Below, in pieces: positions 27,698-36,367 of a stretch of DNA of 63,020 nt. The DNA lies in assembly GCF_013177735.1 (NCBI RefSeq), contig NZ_WOEZ01000064.1, positions 1 to 63,020 on the forward strand, written 5' to 3'. The notes under the pieces were generated by a model. That model was given only the letters and a program-made list of their open reading frames with translations. It was not told where the DNA came from and searched no databases. A program made the translations under genes and the position numbers. Position 1 is the first letter of the stretch; every line of letters starts with the position of its first letter. Source of the stretch: Paraburkholderia elongata (GTDB lineage Bacteria; Pseudomonadota; Gammaproteobacteria; Burkholderiales; Burkholderiaceae).

Positions 27698-29137
27698 ATG
27701 ACTCCAAAGCCTTCTTCGCGTTCTGCTACTCCATCGGCGCGTCCGCGCGAATCCCGTTTGTCGATGCTGCACCTCGCGCCCGAATCGCTCGGTTTTGCGC
27801 TCGACTGCGCGGGCCAGGCCGTTGGCGCCGTGCGCCTCGGCGCGGCCTTGCCGGCTGCGCTGCAATCCGTGTTCGTCTCCGCGCCTGAAGGCAGCGCCGC
27901 CGCTGCGCGCGGCGCAGTGCAGGACATCGCGTACCGCACGATGCGGCGTCTGGCGACCGCCGAGTGGCTGATCGCGAAGCTGGTGAAGAAGGCGCCGCCG
28001 CCGCACGTCGGTCATGTGCTCGCCTGTGCGCTCGCCTTGCTCGTCGACGACGAAGCGAACGCCGCCTATGCGCCGTTCACGGTTGTCGATCAGGCGGTGA
28101 GCGCAATCGCCGCGCGCCGTGAATTCGCGTTCGCAAAGGGTCTCGTCAATGCCGTGCTGCGCAATTTCCTGCGCGAGCGTGAGGCGCTGCTGAGCGCAGC
28201 GCAAGCCGACGAAGTCGCGCGCTGGAACTACCCGGCGTGGTGGATCGATGCGGTCAAAGCTGCGTGGCCCGAGGCATGGCAAGCCGTGCTCGCTGCCGGC
28301 AATACGCAAGGTCCGCTGACGTTGCGCGTGAACGCACGCCGCTCGACAGTCGATGCCTATTTGCAGGTGCTGCACGACAATCACATCCCCGCGAGCAGAG
28401 CCGGCGAATACGCCGTCAAGCTCGCTACACCGATGCCGGTCGACCGCATCCCCGGTTTCAACGACGGCGTGGTGTCCGTGCAGGACGCCGGCGCGCAGCT
28501 CGCCGCGCAACTGCTCGGCGTGCGTGACGGCATGCGCGTGCTCGACGCGTGCGCCGCGCCTGGCGGCAAAACCGGCCACCTGCTCGAACTCGCCAACCTG
28601 CAGCTCGTGGCGCTCGAAAGCGACGCGTCGCGCGCGCGCCGCATTGGTGAAAACTTGCAGCGGCTCAAGCTCGAAGCGGAAGTGCGTATCGGCGATGCGG
28701 GTGCGCCGGCAAAATGGCATGACGACATCGACCAGCCGTTCGACCGCATTCTGGCTGACGTGCCGTGTTCGGCCTCGGGCATCGTGCGACGTCATCCGGA
28801 TATCCGCTGGCTGCGCCGCGCGTCTGATATTCCCGCGCTGGTCGCCGAGCAGCGCCGCATTCTCGACGCGCTGTGGCCGCTCGTGAAGCCAGGGGGCGAG
28901 TTGCTCTACGTTACGTGTTCGATCTTCCCCGAAGAAGGCGAGTTGCAGGCGCAGTGGTTTGGAAACAAGTATCAGGATGCGGTACGATTGGACGCGCCGG
29001 GGCAACTTTTACCCTCAGTCGCTCGCGCGCCCGCCGACACATCGGCCGGTTCCCATGCCGGACACGCCGCTGAAGACAGCGCCGGCTCGAACTCAGACCA
29101 CGACGGATTTTTCTACGCGCGCTTTCAGAAACGGTGA
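27698..29137 (+). CDS. rsmB: 16S rRNA m5C967 methyltransferase RsmB
   Basis: This protein of about 479 residues methylates cytosine 967 of 16S rRNA with SAM. An N-terminal NusB-like domain (residues about 45-180) precedes the Rossmann methyltransferase domain. The latter has DACAAPGGKTGHLLEL (SAM loop), ADVPCSASGIVRRHPDI (second conserved cysteine) and the catalytic TCSIFPEEGE. I chose ATG 27698; the first 20 residues are low-complexity Ser/Arg/Pro and a later Met (27764) is possible. It opens the run rsmB-DUF4390-ntrY-ntrX, an order I recognise from other betaproteobacteria. The stop overlaps the next GTG start by four bases. Confidence 0.95.
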   Translation: MTPKPSSRSATPSARPRESRLSMLHLAPESLGFALDCAGQAVGAVRLGAALPAALQSVFVSAPEGSAAAARGAVQDIAYRTMRRLATAEWLIAKLVKKAPPPHVGHVLACALALLVDDEANAAYAPFTVVDQAVSAIAARREFAFAKGLVNAVLRNFLREREALLSAAQADEVARWNYPAWWIDAVKAAWPEAWQAVLAAGNTQGPLTLRVNARRSTVDAYLQVLHDNHIPASRAGEYAVKLATPMPVDRIPGFNDGVVSVQDAGAQLAAQLLGVRDGMRVLDACAAPGGKTGHLLELANLQLVALESDASRARRIGENLQRLKLEAEVRIGDAGAPAKWHDDIDQPFDRILADVPCSASGIVRRHPDIRWLRRASDIPALVAEQRRILDALWPLVKPGGELLYVTCSIFPEEGELQAQWFGNKYQDAVRLDAPGQLLPSVARAPADTSAGSHAGHAAEDSAGSNSDHDGFFYARFQKR

Positions 29138-29733
29138 ATATAAAACGCTTCTTCCCGCTTCGGCTCGCTGCCGTGCTCTGGATCGTGCTGGCCGTATGGC
29201 TCGCCGTACCGGGCGCGGCGTATGCCGATTCGATCGCGGTGCAGCGCGCCTCGCTACAATCGGACAACACCGGCTGGAACCTCGACGCGCGTTTCGACTT
29301 CGACCTGAACAGCAATCTCGAAGACGCCGTCAACAAGGGCATTCCGCTGTACTTCACGACCGACTTCGAACTGAGCAGGCCACGCTGGTACTGGTTCGAC
29401 GAGCAGCCGGTAAGCGTGTCGCAGAGCATTCGCCTGTCGTTCCAGCCGCTCACGCGTGAGTACCGTGTGTCGAGCGTGTCGTCGGGTGGGTTGCAGCTCG
29501 GCTTCACGACGCTGAAAGATGCGCTCGCCGTGATCAAGCACATTACGTCATGGCATGTGATCGATCGCAATCAGGTGCATGTCGGGGAGACGTACAACGC
29601 GTCGGTGCGCATGCAGCTCGACATCGCGCTGATGCCCAAGCCGTTCCAGATCGACGCGGTGAACAACCGCGACTGGAGCCTATCGTCCGAGTGGAAACGC
29701 TTTACCTTCACGGTGACCGAACGTGCTAAATAG
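29134..29733 (+). CDS. DUF4390 protein
   Basis: This 199-residue protein has an N-terminal signal peptide (FPLRLAAVLWIVLAVWLAVPGAAYA) and a mature beta-rich domain. That domain includes FDFDLNSNLEDAVNKGIPLYF and RPRWYWFDE. It matches the DUF4390 family, whose function is unknown; export to the periplasm is predicted. The GTG start overlaps the rsmB stop (GTGA) and its end overlaps the kinase start by about 11 bases. Tight coupling to ntrY suggests it acts with that kinase or its envelope signal. Confidence 0.85.
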   Translation: MNIKRFFPLRLAAVLWIVLAVWLAVPGAAYADSIAVQRASLQSDNTGWNLDARFDFDLNSNLEDAVNKGIPLYFTTDFELSRPRWYWFDEQPVSVSQSIRLSFQPLTREYRVSSVSSGGLQLGFTTLKDALAVIKHITSWHVIDRNQVHVGETYNASVRMQLDIALMPKPFQIDAVNNRDWSLSSEWKRFTFTVTERAK

Positions 29734-32137
29734 AGTGCGCCGAGCCACCAGCGTCAGCAGCATCGTCGTGCGCGTGCTGGTGTCCACGGTCGCCGTGACG
29801 GCCGTGCTGCTGCTCGTGCTGCTTGCAGCAGCGAGCGCGAATACAGAATTCTTCGACCGCTATTACCAGTGGCTGTATGCGGCCAACCTCGTGGTCGCGA
29901 TGATCTTTTTGCTGGTGGTGGCGACGCTCGTCATCATCATCATTGCGCGCCTTAGGAAAGGTAAGTTCGGCACGCGGCTATTAGCGAAACTCGCGTTCTT
30001 CATGGCGCTGGTTGGCGTGGTGCCGGGCGGCATCATTTACGTTGTCTCGTACCAGTTCGTGTCTCGCAGTATCGAATCGTGGTTCGACGTGAACGTCGAA
30101 ACCGCCTTGACCTCGGGCCTGAATCTTGGCCGCGGCATGCTCGACGCCTCGCTGTCCGATCTGCAGACCAAGGGCCGCTTGATGTCCGAGCAGCTCGCAA
30201 GCGCGGATGCCGCCGGCACGACGCTCACGCTCTTGCGCTTGCGCGATCAGTTCGGCGTGCAGGAGGCAACGATCGTCGAACCCACGCGCAGCATGTCGGG
30301 CGCGACGCCGGATATGCACGTGATCGCGCAGGCGTCCGGCAATTACGCGACCCTCGTGCCGAACGACTTGCCCACGCCGCTGATGATCGATCAGGCGCGT
30401 GGCCGCGGTTACGCAGCGATCGAAGGCGAACTCGATGGCGATCCGCATGCGCATGGCAGCAAGGGCGCGTTGCGGCTGCGCGTCGTGCAGCGCATTCCCG
30501 ATGCGAACGCGTCGCTGCTGCAGCCCACCGAACGCTTCCTGCAACTCACGCAGCCGGTGTCGCCCACGCTCGCGCGTAATGCCGATGCGGTGCAGCGGGC
30601 CTATCGCGAGTATCAGGAGAAGGCGCTGGGCCGCACCGGCTTGCGCAAGATGTACATCGGCACGCTGACGCTTGCGCTGTTCCTCGCCACCTTCATCGCG
30701 ATGATGCTGGCACTTGCGCTCGGTAATCAGCTTGCGCGGCCGTTGTTCCTGCTCGCGCAGGGCACCAAGGAAGTGACCGAGGGTGACTACACGCCGAAGC
30801 GTGAAATCAAATCGCGCGACGAATTGGGCTTTCTCACGCAGTCGTTCAACGCGATGACGCGGCAGCTGTCCGAAGCGCGCGCGGCGGTCGAGAACAACCG
30901 CATCGCGCTCGAGCATTCCAAGGCCTATCTGGAAAGCATTCTCGCGAACCTGACCGCTGGCGTGTTCGTGTTCGACCGGCAGTTCCGCCTCACCACCGCG
31001 AACCGCGGCGCTGAGCGGATTTTCCGTCAGCAGTTCCAGGAAGTGCTGGGTTCTGCGCTTGAGCAGATCGGCGTGTTGAGCGAATTCGGCGGAATGGTGC
31101 GCAAGGCGTTTGCCGATCGCGAAGCCGCGAGCGGCGACGGTCACGACGACCGCGGCCACTGGCAGCAGCAGTTTTCGGTGCAGGTGCCGGGCGAGACTGA
31201 ACCGCTCACCTTGCTTGTGCGCGGCGCGCGCCTTGTGTCAGCCACTGACCGCGACGCGGAAGACATGCAGACTTCCGGCTACGTGATCGTGTTCGACGAT
31301 ATTTCGGATGTGATCTCCGCGCAGCGTTCAATCGCCTGGGGCGAAGTGGCGCGGCGTCTTGCGCACGAGATCAAGAATCCGCTCACGCCGATTCAGCTCT
31401 CCGCCGAGCGTTTGCAGATGAAGCTTGCTGACAAGCTCTCGCCATCGGATGCCGATGTGCTGAAGCGCGGCGCGACCACCATCGTCAATCAGGTCGCGGC
31501 GATGAAGCAGATGGTCGACAATTTCCGCGACTATGCGCGTACGCCGCCGGCGGTGCTCGCGCATCTGCAATTGAACGAACTGGTCAGCGAAGTGCTAACG
31601 CTGTACGGTATCGAGGAAGGCAAGGGCGCGATTCAAGTGGAGCTCGCAGACTTGCCGGCGATTCGCGGCGACGCGACGCAATTGCGTCAGGTGATTCACA
31701 ACCTGCTGCAGAATGCGCAGGACGCCGTAGCCGACGTCGAACAACCGCATGTGTTGCTCGAGACGAGGACAGTAGAATACGGAGACCCCGACGCGGAAGG
31801 CAAGGTACACGTCGCGGTGCGTCTGACAGTATCGGATAACGGACCGGGCTTCCCCGCGCGTATCCTCACACGTGCATTCGAACCTTACGTGACGACCAAG
31901 GCCAAAGGTACAGGTCTCGGTCTTGCGATGGTCAAGAAGATCGTCGACGAACACGGCGCGCGCATCGACATTCGCAACCGCATGAAAGCGGGCGATGTGA
32001 TCGAAGGCGCGCAGATTTCGATCCTCTTCCTTCAGCTGGCAGACGATGCTACGGCGCCTGGAGCAGGGCCGCGGCCGACGCATGAGAATGCGTCGCAGGG
32101 AACGACAAAAGCAACAGTGCAGACAAGGGCAGCGTAA
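29723..32137 (+). CDS. ntrY: NtrY-type membrane sensor histidine kinase
   Basis: This 804-residue inner-membrane sensor has three hydrophobic N-terminal segments (residues about 12-100). A long extracytoplasmic sensor region and a transmembrane helix near 310 follow. HAMP (about 335-390), PAS (about 400-480), HisKA with H548 in RRLAHEIKNPLTPIQLSAER, and HATPase (N box VIHNLLQNAQDA, DNGPGFP, TKAKGTGLGLA) complete it. The architecture is that of NtrY. The start is GTG at 29723, overlapping DUF4390; a GTG at 29735 is also possible. It pairs with the directly abutting ntrX. In other bacteria NtrYX responds to nitrogen or redox state and controls envelope or respiratory genes. The signal here is unknown. 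Confidence 0.9.
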   Translation: MLNRVRRATSVSSIVVRVLVSTVAVTAVLLLVLLAAASANTEFFDRYYQWLYAANLVVAMIFLLVVATLVIIIIARLRKGKFGTRLLAKLAFFMALVGVVPGGIIYVVSYQFVSRSIESWFDVNVETALTSGLNLGRGMLDASLSDLQTKGRLMSEQLASADAAGTTLTLLRLRDQFGVQEATIVEPTRSMSGATPDMHVIAQASGNYATLVPNDLPTPLMIDQARGRGYAAIEGELDGDPHAHGSKGALRLRVVQRIPDANASLLQPTERFLQLTQPVSPTLARNADAVQRAYREYQEKALGRTGLRKMYIGTLTLALFLATFIAMMLALALGNQLARPLFLLAQGTKEVTEGDYTPKREIKSRDELGFLTQSFNAMTRQLSEARAAVENNRIALEHSKAYLESILANLTAGVFVFDRQFRLTTANRGAERIFRQQFQEVLGSALEQIGVLSEFGGMVRKAFADREAASGDGHDDRGHWQQQFSVQVPGETEPLTLLVRGARLVSATDRDAEDMQTSGYVIVFDDISDVISAQRSIAWGEVARRLAHEIKNPLTPIQLSAERLQMKLADKLSPSDADVLKRGATTIVNQVAAMKQMVDNFRDYARTPPAVLAHLQLNELVSEVLTLYGIEEGKGAIQVELADLPAIRGDATQLRQVIHNLLQNAQDAVADVEQPHVLLETRTVEYGDPDAEGKVHVAVRLTVSDNGPGFPARILTRAFEPYVTTKAKGTGLGLAMVKKIVDEHGARIDIRNRMKAGDVIEGAQISILFLQLADDATAPGAGPRPTHENASQGTTKATVQTRAA

Positions 32138-32827
32138 ATGGCAACCATCCTGGTGGTAGATGATGAAATGGGCATCCGGGAATTGCTCTCGGAGATCCTG
32201 AGCGACGAGGGGCATGTCGTGGAGGCCGCGGAAAACGCGCAGGAAGCGCGCGAATTCCGCTTGCGCCAGGCGCCAGACCTGGTGCTGCTCGACATCTGGA
32301 TGCCCGATACCGACGGCGTGACCTTGCTCAAGGAATGGGCCGCGCAAGGGCAGTTGACCATGCCGGTGATCATGATGTCCGGTCACGCAACCATCGATAC
32401 GGCGGTTGAAGCAACCAAGATCGGCGCACTCAATTTCCTCGAGAAGCCGATTGCGTTGCAGAAGCTGCTGAAGGCAGTCGAGCAAGGCCTGGCCCGCGGC
32501 AATGCGGCAGGTGCGCCGGGCGGCGCGGTCGCCAAGCCGGTGTTGCCGGTCAGCGCTTCGGCCGTGGCATCGGCTGCCGCGTTGCCGATGCTGTCGTCGG
32601 ACGGCATGGGCAGCGGTGCGTTGGCCGCGCAAACGGCGTCGATCTCGTTCGACATCCCGTTGCGCGACGCGCGCGATGCGTTCGAGCGTGCTTACTTCGA
32701 ATATCACCTCGCGCGCGAGAATGGCAGCATGACGCGCGTCGCGGAGAAGACTGGCCTCGAGCGCACGCACTTGTATCGCAAGCTCAAGCAGCTCGGTGTT
32801 GATCTCGGTAAGAACAAAGGAGAGTGA
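32138..32827 (+). CDS. ntrX: NtrX-like response regulator lacking the AAA+ domain (receiver + Fis HTH)
   Basis: This 229-residue response regulator has an N-terminal receiver with phosphoacceptor Asp52 (LLDIWMPDTDG), the acidic pocket VVDDE and the conserved Lys near IGALNFLEKP. An Ala/Gly/Pro-rich linker (about 125-170) follows, then a Fis-type helix-turn-helix (SMTRVAEKTGLERTHLYRKL). Classical NtrX proteins exceed 450 residues and carry a sigma54-contacting AAA+ domain, which is absent here. The gene cannot therefore be a sigma54 activator of the classical type. Its ATG follows the ntrY stop with no gap (TAAATG). Confidence 0.88.
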   Translation: MATILVVDDEMGIRELLSEILSDEGHVVEAAENAQEAREFRLRQAPDLVLLDIWMPDTDGVTLLKEWAAQGQLTMPVIMMSGHATIDTAVEATKIGALNFLEKPIALQKLLKAVEQGLARGNAAGAPGGAVAKPVLPVSASAVASAAALPMLSSDGMGSGALAAQTASISFDIPLRDARDAFERAYFEYHLARENGSMTRVAEKTGLERTHLYRKLKQLGVDLGKNKGE

Positions 32828-32891
32828 GAAGGGGGAGCGGCACGCGCAATGCGCGCAGGTTCGGGCGCGGCAGATTTTTTCGAGAAGGGGC

Positions 32892-32920
32892 TTGCCGTGC
32901 TGCTGACCCTTTGATATTAT
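32892..32920 (+). promoter_or_regulatory. Sigma70 promoter of tRNA-Phe
   Basis: TTGCCG (32892-32897) and TATTAT (32915-32920) are separated by exactly 17 bases, 14 bases before the tRNA 5' end. The -10 matches five of six consensus bases. Confidence 0.8.
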
Positions 32921-32933
32921 TTCGTTCTTCGTT

Positions 32934-33009
32934 GGCCCGGTAGCTCAGTTGGTAGAGCAGCGGATTGAAAATCCGCGTGTCGATGGTTCGATTCCGTCCC
33001 AGGCCACCA
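32934..33009 (+). tRNA. tRNA-Phe (anticodon GAA)
   Basis: This is a 76-base gene with encoded CCA. The D-arm GCTC/GAGC, anticodon stem GCGGA/TCCGC and T-stem GATGG/CCGTC are paired. The loop TTGAAAA gives anticodon GAA. The acceptor stem GGCCCGG/CCAGGCC has one mismatch, C5 against A68; all other pairs are Watson-Crick. It has its own promoter and terminator. Confidence 0.97.
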
Positions 33010-33015
33010 GGATTC

Positions 33016-33056
33016 AGCCCCAGGAAATCGCAAGATTCCTGGGGCTTTTCCTTTTT
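33016..33056 (+). terminator. Rho-independent terminator after tRNA-Phe
   Basis: The stem GCCCCAGGAA/TTCCTGGGGC with a nine-base loop is followed by TTTTCCTTTTT, seven bases after the CCA end. Confidence 0.93.
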
Positions 33057-33449
33057 ATGTCCGGTTTCTGACGGGCTTCGTGGCGGCATGGCTTGCTTGC
33101 CGCGGCACGCGGGGCGTGCTCGGCGGCATTGGGCGTCGCGTGATAAAATCGCGACAGTTCAAGGACTTGCATGCGAGTGCGCCACTGGCGCGCCAACGCA
33201 CCAGACTCGTCTTTTCGTATCCTGAAGCTGGACCTTTTGCGCACTCTGCCGCAACACGGCAAGGCTGCAACAGGTGGCGAACCCTTCGCCCGACGATTAA
33301 CGGTATAAGCGCCCAGCGACTCTGCATGTGGAAGGCGCGGCCTATACTGCTTTGGGCCGGCAGCAGTGCCGGCACGCGTCACGCCGCGTTGCTTGCATGG
33401 CGCACCTCGCGCAGCGCGACGTGGCACTCATCATTCACGGAGTTTCACG
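33057..33449. other. 393-base non-coding leader upstream of queC
   Basis: No gene is visible. A possible -10 (GATAAAAT near 33140) and a small hairpin GCCGGC..GCCGGC (33356-33373) are the only structures noted. I looked for a preQ1 riboswitch because the downstream operon makes preQ0, but found no C-rich loop with the A-rich tail of preQ1-I and nothing I could assign to the other classes. Confidence 0.45.
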
Positions 33450-34181
33450 GTGATCCGCAAAGACGCTAAACGGAGCGCTCTGGTGCTGTTTTCCGGCGGC
33501 CAGGATTCCGCCACGTGCCTCGCCTGGGCGCTCGAACGTTATGAAACGGTCGAGACACTGGGCTTCGATTATGGCCAACGGCACCGAGTCGAACTCGAAT
33601 GCCGCGAAGGGTTTCGTAACGCAGTGGTGCGCGCTTTTCCGGCGTGGGCCGACCGTCTCGGCGAAGATCACATGATCGACCTGTCGGTGCTCGGTTCGAT
33701 CAGCGATACCGCGATGACGCGCGAGATCGAGATCCACGCTACCACGAACGGTTTGCCGAATACGTTCGTGCCGGGCCGCAATCTGATGTTCATGACGATC
33801 GCTGCGGCCATCGCGTATCGGCGTGGTTTGCAGGTGCTGGTCGGCGGCATGTGCGAGACTGACTTCTCGGGCTACCCCGATTGCCGCGACGACACGATGA
33901 AGGCATTGCAGGTCGCGCTGAACCTCGGCATGGACACGCGTTTCCTGCTCGAAACGCCGCTGATGTGGCTCGACAAGGCCGACACGTGGCGTCTCGCGCA
34001 CGAGCTGGGCGGCGACGAACTGGTCGAACTGGTGCGCGTCGAAACGCATACCTGCTATGTTGGTGAGCGTGCCGAGTTGCATGCATGGGGCTTCGGCTGC
34101 GGCGAATGCCCGGCCTGCCGCTTGCGCAAACGAGGTTATGAAGCGTACTTGGCCGGCGAGAAGGTGACCGAGCCGGTCTGA
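33450..34181 (+). CDS. queC: 7-cyano-7-deazaguanine synthase QueC
   Basis: This 243-residue ATP-dependent enzyme converts 7-carboxy-7-deazaguanine and ammonia to preQ0, the queuosine precursor. The PP-loop [31 protein letters not shown] and the C-terminal zinc cluster ([14 protein letters not shown]) are present. I chose the GTG at 33450 (MIRKDAKRS) because GGAG stands seven bases upstream and homologues begin there. The frame stays open 28 codons earlier. queE and queD follow on the same strand, so three steps of the pathway are together. Confidence 0.95.
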   Translation: MIRKDAKRSALVLFSGGQDSATCLAWALERYETVETLGFDYGQRHRVELECREGFRNAVVRAFPAWADRLGEDHMIDLSVLGSISDTAMTREIEIHATTNGLPNTFVPGRNLMFMTIAAAIAYRRGLQVLVGGMCETDFSGYPDCRDDTMKALQVALNLGMDTRFLLETPLMWLDKADTWRLAHELGGDELVELVRVETHTCYVGERAELHAWGFGCGECPACRLRKRGYEAYLAGEKVTEPV

Positions 34182-34268
34182 CGGTCTCACGACAGTTTTA
34201 CGCTAGCGCACCGTGCGAGCGGGCGCAGCGCAGGCGATTATTTTCAGGAACACAAGGCAGAAAGCAGC

Positions 34269-34901
34269 ATGACTTACGCGGTCAAGGAAATCTTCTACAC
34301 ATTGCAGGGCGAGGGCGCGAATGCCGGGCGTCCGGCCGTGTTCTGCCGGTTCGCCGGCTGCAATCTGTGGTCGGGCCGCGAAGAAGATCGTGCGGAAGCT
34401 GTCTGCCAGTTCTGCGACACGGATTTTGTCGGGACCGACGGCGAGAACGGCGGCAAGTACCGTACGCCCGAAGAGCTGGTGCAGATGATCGCGTCGCAAT
34501 GGCCGGAAGGCGAGGGCGAGCGCTTCGTGGTCTGCACGGGCGGTGAACCGATGCTGCAGATCGATCAGCCGTTTGTCGATGCGCTGCATGCCGCCGGCTT
34601 CGAAATCGCCATCGAAACCAACGGCTCGCTGCCGGTGCTCGAGACGATCGACTGGATTTGCGTGAGCCCGAAGGCCGACGCGCCGCTCGTCGTCACCAAG
34701 GGCAACGAACTGAAGGTCGTGATTCCGCAGGACAACCAGCGTTTGTCCGAGTATGCGAAGCTCGACTTCGAGTATTTCCTCGTCCAGCCGATGGACGGCC
34801 CGTCGCGCGAGCTCAACACCAAGCTCGCGATCGACTGGTGCAAACGCCATCCGCAATGGCGCCTGTCGATGCAGACCCACAAGTATCTGAACATTCCCTG
34901 A
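34269..34901 (+). CDS. queE: 7-carboxy-7-deazaguanine synthase QueE (radical SAM, CX14CX2C type)
   Basis: This 210-residue radical SAM enzyme contracts the ring of 6-carboxytetrahydropterin to 7-carboxy-7-deazaguanine. The 4Fe-4S ligands are Cys in FAGCNLWSG and the pair CQFCDTDF. The first two cysteines are separated by 14 residues instead of the usual three. The CX14CX2C form is known from the structurally studied Burkholderia multivorans enzyme. Other motifs are TLQGEGANAGRPAVF, CTGGEPMLQ and ETNGSLPV. queD starts six bases after the stop. Confidence 0.96.
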   Translation: MTYAVKEIFYTLQGEGANAGRPAVFCRFAGCNLWSGREEDRAEAVCQFCDTDFVGTDGENGGKYRTPEELVQMIASQWPEGEGERFVVCTGGEPMLQIDQPFVDALHAAGFEIAIETNGSLPVLETIDWICVSPKADAPLVVTKGNELKVVIPQDNQRLSEYAKLDFEYFLVQPMDGPSRELNTKLAIDWCKRHPQWRLSMQTHKYLNIP

Positions 34902-34907
34902 TTTGCC

Positions 34908-35354
34908 GTGCTGACGATTACACGAAAACTCGAATTCGACGCGGGCCACCGCATCCCCGATCACCGCAGCCAGTGCCGTAATCTGCACGGGCATCGCTAT
35001 GTGCTCGAAATCACGCTGCAAGGCGACCTGGTCGACACTGAAGGCGCGCCGGATCGCGGCATGGTGATGGACTTCGCCGACGTGAAGTCGCTCGCGGTCG
35101 AGCATCTGGTCGACAAGTGGGACCACGCGTTCCTCGTCTACGAAGGCGATACGCAGGTGCGCGGTTTTCTGGAAACCATGGCGGGGCACAAGACGGTCGT
35201 GCTCGATCGCATCCCGACCGTTGAAAATCTCGCCGCCGTCGCGTTCGACATCCTCGCGAACGTCTACGACGCGCATTACGGCGTGAATCTGCGTTTGCAT
35301 AAGGTGCGTTTGTTCGAGACGCCGAACTGTTGGGCCGACGTGGTCCGCGATTAA
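34908..35354 (+). CDS. queD: 6-carboxy-5,6,7,8-tetrahydropterin synthase QueD
   Basis: This 148-residue zinc enzyme makes 6-carboxytetrahydropterin from dihydroneopterin triphosphate. The T-fold has the zinc histidines in FDAGHRIPDH and LHGHRY, the catalytic cysteine in SQCRNLHGH, and PTVENLA near the C-terminus. The start is GTG at 34908, six bases after queE, giving the operon order queC-queE-queD. Confidence 0.95.
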   Translation: MLTITRKLEFDAGHRIPDHRSQCRNLHGHRYVLEITLQGDLVDTEGAPDRGMVMDFADVKSLAVEHLVDKWDHAFLVYEGDTQVRGFLETMAGHKTVVLDRIPTVENLAAVAFDILANVYDAHYGVNLRLHKVRLFETPNCWADVVRD

Positions 35355-35584
35355 ACTCGGGGCCGCACGACCCAAGCTCACGGCCGCAACTTCCGCGGCC
35401 CAACCTCCGCGTTATTGTCACGGTATGATCGCTCCGATAACCACACGGAGCGAGACATGCCGGTCACCGCATTGCGTCGCAGCAGGCATTCAGGCCGTCA
35501 CGGCCTTGGCGTTGGCCGGTTCCGCCACGCCAGCATCTTCACCCGTGTTTCAGGCGATGTGTCCCATCGCCAGGGAGCGCGGCA

Positions 35585-36367
35585 ATGAGCACCTTCACGA
35601 ATCCCCTCAAGCAACGTCTGAAAGAAGCCGATCCGCTGTTCGGTCTGTGGCTTTCGCTCGGCAGCGATTCTGCAGCCGAGGCGCTCGCGCACGCCGGTTT
35701 CGACTGGCTGCTGATCGACATGGAGCATGCGCCCAACGATAGCGGCGACGTCACCTCGCAATTGCGCGCGATCGCCGCCGCGCATCTGCCGAGCGAACCG
35801 GTCGTGCGCGTGCCCGCGAGCGAGGCGTGGCTCGTCAAGCGCGTACTCGACGCCGGCGCGCGCACGCTGATGTTCCCGAACATCGAAAGCGCGGAAGAGG
35901 CGGCACACGCCGTGCGTCTGACGCAGTATCCGACCGCCAATGCGCTCGACGGCCAGCGCGGCGTCGCCGGCGCGGTGCGGGCGGCTTCGTACGGCATGCG
36001 GCGCGACTACGTGCAGACTGCTAACGCGCAGATCGCGATCATCGTGCAGATCGAGTCGGCGCGCGGCTTGCAGGAAGTCGAGGAGATCGCGGCGACGCCG
36101 GGCGTCGATTGCCTGTTCGTCGGGCCGGCCGATCTCGCCGCGAGCCTTGGCCACCTCGGCGATTCGAAGCATGCCGACGTGCAGACGGCGATGGCGCGCA
36201 TTGTCAGCGCCGCCGACAAGGCCGGTATCGCCACGGGAATTTTTGCTATGGATGTCGCGAGCGCAAAGCAGCATCGCGATGCAGGTTTTCGTTTTATCGC
36301 TCTGGCCGCCGACGTCATGTGGATGTTGCGCGCGACCCGCCAGGCGTTGCAGGAGGTGAGGACATGA
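35585..36367 (+). CDS. HpcH/HpaI-family class II aldolase
   Basis: This 260-residue metal-dependent pyruvate aldolase has a TIM-barrel fold. GFDWLLIDMEHAPND carries the base region, and VQIESARGLQEVEEIA and DCLFVGPADLAASLG give the metal-ligand Glu and Asp and the substrate arginine region. Relatives cleave 4-hydroxy-2-oxo-heptane-1,7-dioate or 2-keto-3-deoxy-sugar acids; the substrate here is uncertain. The gene overlaps the Sel1 gene by four bases (ATGA). Confidence 0.9.
   Translation: MSTFTNPLKQRLKEADPLFGLWLSLGSDSAAEALAHAGFDWLLIDMEHAPNDSGDVTSQLRAIAAAHLPSEPVVRVPASEAWLVKRVLDAGARTLMFPNIESAEEAAHAVRLTQYPTANALDGQRGVAGAVRAASYGMRRDYVQTANAQIAIIVQIESARGLQEVEEIAATPGVDCLFVGPADLAASLGHLGDSKHADVQTAMARIVSAADKAGIATGIFAMDVASAKQHRDAGFRFIALAADVMWMLRATRQALQEVRT

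Noticed and set aside
27119..29005. 628-residue open frame antisense to htpX and rsmB
   Set aside because: It spans two unrelated genes and a terminator, with shadow-frame composition.
33057..33449. preQ1 riboswitch before queC
   Set aside because: No loop and A-rich tail pattern of the known preQ1-I class could be found by eye; left as an open question.
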